The notes under the pieces were generated by a model, which had not been told where the DNA came from, ran no database searches, and was given only the letters and a program-made list of their open reading frames with translations. Position numbers and translations under genes: made by a program. This document shows, piece by piece, positions 14,285 through 20,900 of a DNA stretch of 23,294 bases. The DNA lies in the NCBI GenBank assembly GCA_903822115.1, contig CAIJNU010000070.1, positions 1 through 23,294 on the forward strand, in the 5' to 3' direction. The DNA comes from an uncultured Candidatus Peregrinibacteria bacterium (GTDB lineage Bacteria > Patescibacteriota > Gracilibacteria > Peribacterales > Peribacteraceae). Every line of letters begins with the position of its first letter. Position 1 is the stretch's first letter.

Positions 14285-14302
14285 CTGCCTGCCGGCAGGC
14301 AG
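14285..14302. repeat. 18-nt perfect palindrome CTGCCTGCCGGCAGGCAG
   Basis: The sequence is fully self-complementary around CC|GG. Similar CTGCC/GGCAG palindromes are scattered in many CPR genomes, from general knowledge. Only one copy is in this window. Confidence 0.6.
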
Positions 14303-14317
14303 ACGCTTTCGAAGTTT

Positions 14318-14338
14318 ATCCTGAGCTAGACGAAGGAT
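14318..14338. repeat. Dispersed palindromic repeat, ATCCTGAGC...GAAGGAT type
   Basis: This is a 21-nt imperfect inverted repeat related to the copy at 2067-2088 (shared CCTGAGC and GAAGG, with compensatory end bases AT/AT against AC/GT). It overlaps a GAAGGATCCTTC palindrome at 14332-14343. Confidence 0.6.
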
Positions 14339-14401
14339 CCTTCTTTCCCCGCCCGACCGAACGACGTCGGTCGTTCGGGCAGGTCGCCTTGAGAAAGAAG
14401 G
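14339..14401. repeat. Nested inverted repeats around a GC-rich palindrome
   Basis: CCTTCTTTC (14339-14347) and GAAAGAAGG (14393-14401) are perfect inverted arms. They flank a 30-nt near-palindrome at 14351-14380 (GCCCGA...TCGGGC, two mismatched pairs). Just downstream, TTGAGA/TCTCAA arms (about 14389-14417) overlap the right side. It lies immediately after the PMT stop and may serve as a terminator for that gene. Confidence 0.55.
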
Positions 14402-14427
14402 ACAATCGTTCTCTCAAAAATTCACCT

Positions 14428-15939
14428 CTACTTACTCGGCACCGCCACTCCATTCACTCTCGTGCAATGCACGCAGGAGAGTTCCCATACGGGCAGGATT
14501 GCACGGTGTGCGAATTGATCATCCGTGAGCGGCTCGTAGTAGGTGAGCGGTCGGTAGAATTGGTACGAGGCGAAAATGAGACCGGCGAGGATGAAGAGTG
14601 AAATCGTCTTCGCATTTGTCGTGATCTTCCATCGCGCGAAGCGTTCCAGCTCCATGATGACGAGTGCGAGGATGATGAACGTGAGGAAGAGCGGAATGAA
14701 GTAGTGATAGAGGTAGAGGACGCGCTGGATCTGCGACACGGCGATCATGTAACAGATGTAAATCCCGACGAACACCGTCATGAGGAAGCGATGCTTCATG
14801 GGTTTCTGGAGCGGGAAGAGGACGGATCCGATGAGCAGTGCGATTGCGACGATGAGCCCTCCGAGGGAGACGAGCCACACCACGGGATTACTCTGGAGGT
14901 AGAGATAATGGTAGGACTTGCCGTCGGGCGTTTCCCAACGGTAGTTGATGCTGCGCGCTCCGAGCGGCCACATGTAGAAGGGGCTCCCGTTCTCGTCAGC
15001 CTTGCACAGATCGAGACGCGGGGCGCCGTTGTTGTAGTGCGAGACGAAGGCGATGGAATCCCTGAGCATGATGGGGAAGTTCAGGAGGGACCCGTTCGTG
15101 CCCGCTGCCAGAATATTCTTGTACTCCTGCGATGCCTGGTAGTAGCCGTTGTCCGGCAGTTTCGGATTGATCGTTCCCCCGAGCGAGAAGTGGATCTGCC
15201 ACACCGTCACATAGAAGATGAGGAATCCGATGAAGAAGATCCCCGCGCCATTGCCGATCTTCCTCCACTGCGGAAGCAGGGTGAAGAGGAGAGCGGGAAG
15301 GAGCAGGACCAAGACGAGAGCGAAGAGTTTCGTCGTGAGCGCGAGCGCGAAGCTCACGCCGAAGAGGAAGCACGCGGTGAGGAAGAGATTTTCCTCGTCC
15401 CGCCACCGCAGCGCGAGAAGGAAGAAGAGGATCGTCAGGCTTACGAAGAACATCAGCGGCCCCTCGAGCATCGCGCCGCGAATGTGAACGATGAGGGCGT
15501 TGTCGAAGATGTAGAGAAAGGAGAGGAGTGTCGAGAAGAGGCCGTTGCGAGTGAGGAGCAGGAAGATGAGGAAGAGGATCGGAGCCGTCCACCATCCGAG
15601 TAGCGCCGAGAAGAAGCGGTACCCGACGAAGGAGAAGGAGTCGGGGATGTTCGAGGCGTAGTCCGTGCCGATGTACTGGTTATCCGCGCCGTTCACCGTA
15701 GGATGAAACATCTTCTCTCCGAGTGCGATGAGGAGTTTGCCCAGCGGCGGATGCTGCTCCATGAAGTACACGCCGTTCAGATACTTCTGTGCGCTGGCGA
15801 TATGGTAGTTCTCGTCCCAGAAGACGCGGGCGGGCTGATCGTAGTGATAGAAGTACGTGAGGAAAGACAGGAAGGTCACGAAGAGAAGGAAGACCCATGT
15901 TTCCGCGGTAAAAAATCGGCGTGGTGCTGTCGTAGTCAT
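14428..15939 (-). CDS. PMT-type protein O-mannosyltransferase (GT39)
   Basis: GT39 PMTs transfer mannose from polyprenyl-phosphate mannose to Ser/Thr of proteins crossing the membrane. The 503-aa protein has about ten or more hydrophobic segments. The catalytic first loop is clear: FWDENYHIASAQKYLNG with the Asp-Glu pair, then the hallmark EQHPPLGKLLIALG. A later loop has HIRGAMLEGPLMFF, and the large extracytoplasmic loop contains INYRWETPDGKSYHYLYL before the last helices, as in bacterial PMTs such as the actinobacterial ones. No MIR domains are present, as is usual for bacterial members. The ATG at 15939 is chosen because TAGAAT ends 7 nt upstream; the in-frame ATG at 15948 overlaps that hexamer. 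The gene is divergent from the Ser-rich, Cys-module cluster, a plausible source of substrates. Confidence 0.9.
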   Translation of the reverse strand: MTTTAPRRFFTAETWVFLLFVTFLSFLTYFYHYDQPARVFWDENYHIASAQKYLNGVYFMEQHPPLGKLLIALGEKMFHPTVNGADNQYIGTDYASNIPDSFSFVGYRFFSALLGWWTAPILFLIFLLLTRNGLFSTLLSFLYIFDNALIVHIRGAMLEGPLMFFVSLTILFFLLALRWRDEENLFLTACFLFGVSFALALTTKLFALVLVLLLPALLFTLLPQWRKIGNGAGIFFIGFLIFYVTVWQIHFSLGGTINPKLPDNGYYQASQEYKNILAAGTNGSLLNFPIMLRDSIAFVSHYNNGAPRLDLCKADENGSPFYMWPLGARSINYRWETPDGKSYHYLYLQSNPVVWLVSLGGLIVAIALLIGSVLFPLQKPMKHRFLMTVFVGIYICYMIAVSQIQRVLYLYHYFIPLFLTFIILALVIMELERFARWKITTNAKTISLFILAGLIFASYQFYRPLTYYEPLTDDQFAHRAILPVWELSCVHCTRVNGVAVPSK

Positions 15940-15946
15940 GGACGCC

Positions 15947-15976
15947 ATTCTACGAGTAGGGGAAGATCTTTCTCAA
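15947..15976 (-). promoter_or_regulatory. Predicted leaderless promoter of the PMT gene
   Basis: On the minus strand TTGAGA (complement of 15971-15976), an 18-nt spacer and TAGAAT (complement of 15947-15952) end 7 nt before the ATG at 15939. It is one of the best hexamer pairs in the window and divergent from the promoter at 16081-16109. Confidence 0.5.
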
Positions 15977-16080
15977 TGTCTTTTTTCCAAAGAGCCCCGA
16001 TCACACCCGAGCCAAAAAAGGAGACGGGCTCCGGATGTCCTTCAGATCATCATAGGGTGAAGACGGCTATGCAAAATCTA

Positions 16081-16109
16081 CTGACAAGCCTTTTGCCGAC
16101 TGGTACAGT
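16081..16109 (+). promoter_or_regulatory. Predicted promoter of the CC-module gene cluster
   Basis: CTGACA (16081-16086, 5/6 to TTGACA), a 17-nt spacer and an extended -10, TGG-TACAGT (TACAGT at 16104-16109), end 9 nt before the ATG at 16119. The leader would be about 2-3 nt. Confidence 0.55.
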
Positions 16110-16118
16110 CCGCGCCGT

Positions 16119-16361
16119 ATGCGGCGGATCACCCCCTGGCTCCTGTTCGTCATAGTGCTCGCTATCAGCTGCGTTCTCGGCTTCGAAATGCGCATCAATT
16201 GGGAGAAGTCCGGACCGTTCGCCATTCATGGGTGGTGTTGCATCTCTTCCAAAGGATGCGTCGGTGAGAGTAGCCTGGCGGCCTGTCGCAGCAGCGGAGG
16301 TTCGTCCTACAATGCGAACAGGACTCTGTGTGTCGCTTCCTGCACCCCCACGAATCCCTGA
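16119..16361 (+). CDS. Small membrane-anchored single CC-module protein
   Basis: This 80-aa protein matches no family I recognise. Residues 6-22 are a hydrophobic signal anchor (PWLLFVIVLAISCVLGF). Residues 38-75 form one six-cysteine module: GWCC (Cys40, Cys41), then Cys47, Cys56, Cys71 and Cys75. The spacing is CC-x5-C-x8-C-x14-C-x3-C with a conserved GG before a Tyr. Single modules with nearly the same spacing occur in the 401- and 92-aa neighbours. Three disulfides are likely outside the membrane. Cys18 inside the hydrophobic segment is a poor lipobox, so lipidation is possible but unlikely. The stop overlaps the next ATG by one base (TGATG), indicating translational coupling. The real start is supported by the promoter just upstream. 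Confidence 0.75.
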   Translation: MRRITPWLLFVIVLAISCVLGFEMRINWEKSGPFAIHGWCCISSKGCVGESSLAACRSSGGSSYNANRTLCVASCTPTNP

Positions 16362-17566
16362 TGAAACCGTCGCTCTTCTCTGCAGTGCGTATCGTCTCGG
16401 GAATCTTCTTCCTTCTCGTGGTCAGTGCGGTGCTCTTCACCGTTGCGCGCAATCAGCACGGAACGTTCCTTGCGCAGACGGGAGGAAGCGGCTGGTGCTG
16501 TATACCGGGGGAGGATTCGTGTAAGGGGGGCTATTCCGATGCAATTGATTGCAAGAAAGCTGGGGGGATTCGATACGATGCGGACAACGAGGATGCGTGT
16601 AATGCCGCCTGTGTCGGCGGCGTCACACCGGGGAGCGCCGGCGCCGGCAATAGCAGCAATCAATCTCCGGAGGCTTCTTCCGCCGAGCAATCTTCCGCCG
16701 GACAGGCTTCTTCCGCCGAGCAATCTTCCGCCGGGCAGTCTTCTTCCGCCGAACAGGCTTCTTCCGTCGAGCAATCTTCCGCCGGGCAGTCTTCTTCCGC
16801 CGAGCAATCCTCTTCTCTCGTTTCTTCGAATGGGTCCTCTGAATCTGTGTCTCAGGGGTCTTCCCAGAGTTCGAGTGAGGGTTCCGTCTCTTCCCAATCC
16901 AGCAACTCACAGTCCAGCTCCTCCCAGGCATCGCAATCGAGTTCGTCGCTTTCTTCCGTCTCTTCCTCCAGTAGTTCCTTTCCTAGTAGTTCTTCCAGCT
17001 CCTCCTCGAGTTTCTTCTGGGATCAAGGCTGGTGTAATCCTTTCACTAATGTGGAAGGACACGGAAATATCTACGATCCGGATGTGTGGGAAGAGGAGAT
17101 GGCCTGTATGAACGATGAGAACTATGACTGTTCTGTCTTCAACTATTCCGAAGATGATACGTACCCCAAGTATTGTGGGAACAATACCTCTTCTGCAGGC
17201 AGCGCCGCGTCCAATGCCGCGTCCAACGCCGCCGGCAATTCCTCTGCCAACTCCGCCGGCAATTCCTCCTCGTCGGTTTCTCCGTTCTACCTCTGTAGTT
17301 ACGAGATTGATCCTTCACATGCGAATGTCTGTAGTGAGACAAAGGATCAGAACGATTGTGAGCAGGACTATCAGGGTTGTTACTTTGACAACAATACCTG
17401 CCCCGCTTCCTGCGAGGATGCGCAGACACTCGGACTCTGCTGCGTGACGCGGGGGCAGGCGTGCCAAATCGTGAATGCGGATACCTGCGCAAATATCGGC
17501 CAGACCTCCTACCCGATCAACGATCGCACCAGCGGAGCCAATGCATGCGACGAAGGATGTCTCTGA
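16361..17566 (+). CDS. Ser-rich membrane-anchored protein with N- and C-terminal CC modules
   Basis: This 401-aa protein is not a named family. A signal anchor (about residues 8-29) is followed by a CC module (Cys46, 47, 54, 64, 80 and 84; CC-x6-C-x9-C-x15-C-x3-C). A Ser-rich linker of about 125 residues comes next; its first part repeats SSAEQ/SSAGQ units. Then there is an acidic aromatic Cys-containing segment (FFWDQGWCNPF, DVWEEEMAC), a second Ser/Ala/Asn linker and a Cys-rich stretch (CSYEID...CPASC). A last CC module begins at GLCCVTRGQAC and ends at CDEGCL. The dumbbell shape suggests a surface stalk. The linkers offer dozens of Ser for the adjacent PMT. The ATG at 16361 overlaps the previous stop; the frame opens upstream at 16328, but that would overlap the first gene. 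A 154-nt gap with its own promoter follows. Confidence 0.75.
   Translation: MKPSLFSAVRIVSGIFFLLVVSAVLFTVARNQHGTFLAQTGGSGWCCIPGEDSCKGGYSDAIDCKKAGGIRYDADNEDACNAACVGGVTPGSAGAGNSSNQSPEASSAEQSSAGQASSAEQSSAGQSSSAEQASSVEQSSAGQSSSAEQSSSLVSSNGSSESVSQGSSQSSSEGSVSSQSSNSQSSSSQASQSSSSLSSVSSSSSSFPSSSSSSSSSFFWDQGWCNPFTNVEGHGNIYDPDVWEEEMACMNDENYDCSVFNYSEDDTYPKYCGNNTSSAGSAASNAASNAAGNSSANSAGNSSSSVSPFYLCSYEIDPSHANVCSETKDQNDCEQDYQGCYFDNNTCPASCEDAQTLGLCCVTRGQACQIVNADTCANIGQTSYPINDRTSGANACDEGCL
16673..16809 (+). repeat. Tandem coding repeat, SSAEQ/SSAGQ units
   Basis: Imperfect tandem copies of tcttccgccgagcaa and tcttccgccgggcag blocks encode alternating SSAEQ and SSAGQ pentads, arranged as about 33-nt and 18-nt units. 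The high nucleotide identity indicates recent expansion by slippage or recombination. Confidence 0.75.
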
Positions 17567-17681
17567 TGGCGCAAGAAATCACCGCGACTTTCGTGCGGAG
17601 GAAGAATTCATCCGATCATTTTTCACTTTGCGTCTGCGGAGGATCGTATGGACAGACACGTGTTCCGTGCTCTCATTGCTG

Positions 17682-17711
17682 ATGACAAAAGCATACGTGT
17701 GTTGCTAGAGT
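17682..17711 (+). promoter_or_regulatory. Predicted internal promoter before the 92-aa gene
   Basis: ATGACA (17682-17687, 5/6 to TTGACA), an 18-nt spacer and an extended -10, TGC-TAGAGT (TAGAGT at 17706-17711), end 9 nt before the ATG at 17721. It would let the 92-aa and 1750-aa genes be transcribed separately from the first two. Confidence 0.45.
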
Positions 17712-17720
17712 TCCGTTCAT

Positions 17721-17999
17721 ATGGAGCGCACAACTTCCAACGCATTACTTGTTGCCGTATTTCTTTTTGTCGCGGCCGTGATCGGATTCATCCTCGCGGG
17801 ATTTTTCCTGCCCAGATCCGCTCCCATCACTCCCGAGGAAGCAGCGCCTCCTTCTCTCCCCGGATGGTGCTGCATGAAAGCCGGCAGCGCGTGCGAGAAG
17901 GAACCCAAAGATGCCATCGCATGTTTGCGCAAGGGGGGGAAAATGTTCAACCGCGATCAGCAGACCTGTGATCGCATTTGTTCCTGGCTCAAGAAGTGA
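17721..17999 (+). CDS. Small membrane-anchored single CC-module protein
   Basis: This 92-aa protein is built like the 80-aa one: a signal anchor at about residues 8-30 (ALLVAVFLFVAAVIGFILAG), a short Pro-rich spacer and one CC module at residues 48-87. The cysteines are at 50, 51, 58, 68, 83 and 87, spaced CC-x6-C-x9-C-x14-C-x3-C, with GG at 72-73. There is no known family and no enzymatic motif. Its stop overlaps the ATG of the giant gene by one base (TGATG), so the two are very probably translated together, and a physical partnership is a fair inference. The short basic C-terminus ends SWLKK. The start is preceded by a promoter-like pair and no Shine-Dalgarno sequence. Confidence 0.75.
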   Translation: MERTTSNALLVAVFLFVAAVIGFILAGFFLPRSAPITPEEAAPPSLPGWCCMKAGSACEKEPKDAIACLRKGGKMFNRDQQTCDRICSWLKK

Positions 18000-20900
18000 T
18001 GCAGATCTCCCGCACGCTTGCTCTTCGGCTCTCCGTCTTCGCGCTCTTCCTCGTGCTGGCTGCGGGCGTGTCGGTCTCCCTGTCTCGCAGCGGAGTGCCG
18101 CCGTTCAATCTGCTTTCAGATGTGTCGAGAAGGGAGCAAAAGGCAAAGGTAGCAGAGGATAATAAACGTACTGGATATTGTTGCAATGTTCCCGGCAGCG
18201 GAGATCCTTGTAAAAAGATAACAAAAGGCGAGTGCGATAAAAATAAGAAGGATAAATCTGCATTTTTTGATCCTGCCGGAAGTAATGATGTGGAGGCGGA
18301 AAATCAATGCAACTACGATAGTTGCGGAGTGAAGGGATATTGCTGTGCCGAAGGAAGTGGTGCTCTAGATGTAACATGCACGACCGAAAATACAAAGATT
18401 ACCAAGGCGGCGTGCACTGCTAAGAATGGCACCTTCTACGAGGACGACTTTGCGGGATGTGAGAAAAATTTATCGAGTAGAAAGTGCAAACAACAGATAT
18501 ACTGCTGTCACACGGATTCCCACGGTTGTGCCCTGGCCAAGAACCAGCAGGCAGGTTGTGAGGGGGAGCCAGCAACGGTTCTCCAAAACTTCACTTCCAA
18601 AAATGAATGTCAGCAGGCGCCTGAATGCGCCCCCAAAATAGGCTACTGCTGTTTCCCCAAGAGCCTGGGAGGCCATGTAGGCGAATCCTGCTCGAATGAT
18701 CGATTGCTCTCTCAAGAAGATTGTACTAAAGAAAGTGGCGTCTACTACGGAAATGATACGGAGGCGTGTCGGCAGAATTTCGCTATATCAGACTGCAAAA
18801 AAGTTTCTGATAACGGCTATTGCTGCGAGGGAAATAATTGCACGAATCCCTCCACGAAGGCTGAATGCACGGGGGAGAACGCAAAGTGGAACCGGTGGGG
18901 CGCAGGAGACAATTCGGACGCGGAATGCCAGAAGCGCTGCGCGGCGACCGATACGGGATGTTGCTGTGCCAACGGTGCATATGCAGCAAATGGCATACCG
19001 AAGGACGCGTGTCCTACCTACGGGGACATGGGAAAGACAAGTTGGGTATCCGGGCCTATGACTGTTGACGAGTGTGCTCAAATATGCACCCAAACTGCTA
19101 CCGGTGCGATCGTCCCCGCTGCCAAAAAAGCCAACGTGTACTGCGTGTACAATCTGCCGAATACCGGTCAGACGAAGACCGGACAGGGGAACATTAAAAT
19201 CAATACCTCTCCCGTCGCCTGCAAAACCTTCCCCGCCGGCAAAGCTCCCGAACGCACGACTATCTACATCGGCGGGCCGCAGCCGGGCGGTGCCTTCGTC
19301 GATCAAGCCCAGTGTCAGAGCGCGTGCCAGCCGAGGACGGCTCCGCCGCCGGCCTCGCAGCGCGGCGGTCAGTCGGGACAGGGAGAAGAGCAGGGACAGG
19401 GTGGCGGCAATCCCGGAGGAGGAACTCCGGGCGGTGCGCAGGGCGGTGGCGGCAACCAAGGGGGAGTGGGCGGAGGCACTCCTACGGGAGGGGGTTCCTC
19501 GAAGGGAGGGGGAGGAGGATCCTCACTGTACTATTCCTCTTCTTCATCGTGGTGGAATCGCTGCACGACGGGATACATGTGCACGATGTCCAATCGCAAC
19601 ACGATGTCTACGAACAGCAGCGGCATAGAGAACTGGTCGCAGGATCAGTGCTACAACATCGATCCGGCGACGATCTGTCCGGGGGCGACGACCATCAATG
19701 ATCTCGACTGCTCGGGAACCGCTTCCTGCGGGAATGACAGTTGCTACGGACTCTGCTGCCGCTGTCCCAAGTCTGCCGGTAGCAGCAGCAGCGCCCACAG
19801 CAGCAGCTCCGTTTCTTCCAAGATCTGCGGGAATGGCCGTATCAACACGGGCGAGGATTGCGACAATGGCGGTGTCTGCACGAATGGCACCGCGTCCGGC
19901 GCCGGCGTGATTCTCTGTTCCAAGGATGCCGATTGCTGGGTGAACTACGGACCCTGCAGCCTAGGATCATGCCTCGATCATCTCGATTGGTCCTGCAGCA
20001 CCGATGACGATTGCATCAATCACTTCGGCTGTGAGTACTACACGGCGAAGGATCTCACCTGCAGCAATCAGTGTAAGCGCGTCCCGCTTCCATCTTCCTC
20101 CAGCTCCAGCTCGAGCAGTTCCAGCGGGCGCTGTGGCGACGGATGCATCGATCGCGGCGAGCAGTGCGACAACGGCGGCATCTGCAGCAACGGTCCCACC
20201 TCCGGCTCCAATGTGATTCCCTGTACTCAAGATGAGGATTGTTGGGTGAAGCACGGTTCGCCGGTCAACGGAAAATGCGGTCACGGTACGAAAGACGGCA
20301 GTGGTTACTGTATCGATCACTACACGTGCGATTACTACACGGCGAAGGATCTCACGTGCAACGATCAGTGCGAGCGCGTGACGCCTGCAACGAGGTGCGG
20401 CGACGGCCGGGTCGATACGGGTGAGCAGTGCGACAACGGCGGTATCTGCGAGAACAGTCCCGCCGCCGGTCCCGACAAGCTCTGCTATCAGGATTCCACG
20501 TGCTGGGTGAAGCACGGGACGTGCGTCAATGGCATGTGTGGCGACAAATTGCCCTGTATCACGGACAGCAACTGCATCGATCGTTTCTCCTGTCTGTACA
20601 ATACGAAATCGGATCTCACCTGCAGCAATCAGTGCAAACTCGTCACTCCTCCCGTCTCCTCCAGCTCCAGCAGCAGTGTCTCCTCCCGCAGCGCTCGATG
20701 CGGAAACGGCATCATCGACAACGGCGAGGATTGCGATAACGGCGGTGTCTGTGCACGCGGACCGAATGCAGGTCAAATCTGCTACGTGGACTCCACGTGT
20801 TATGGGTCGCACGGGACCTGCGTCAATGGTGCCTGCACCCGCGACGCCCTCTCTTGCGGGAGCAATGACGATTGTCTCGATCACTATTCGTGTACGTACA

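Larger units (their letters stand above)
13866..14427. other. 562-bp gene-free region between convergent genes, rich in palindromes
   Basis: No plausible ORF of useful length is seen on either strand. The region holds a 17-bp hairpin (13974-14016), a bulged stem TTGTTG-CGC / GCG-CA-CAACAA (about 14104-14127), and a 10-nt inverted pair CCGCGCGCCA (14152-14161) / TGGCGCGCGG (14272-14281). It also holds an 18-nt perfect palindrome (14285-14302), a dispersed CCTGAGC...GAAGG repeat (14318-14338) and nested inverted repeats at 14339-14401. Because both flanking genes end here, some stems may terminate transcription, but none has a classic U-tract. A structured non-coding RNA or a decayed mobile or MITE-like element is possible. 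I see no tRNA, tmRNA, SRP or RNase P signature. Confidence 0.6.

Noticed and set aside
16119..16361. Lipoprotein signal in the 80-aa protein (Cys18)
   Set aside because: The residues before Cys18 (LAIS) fit the lipobox poorly and the Cys is in the middle of the hydrophobic segment; the sister proteins lack any such Cys.
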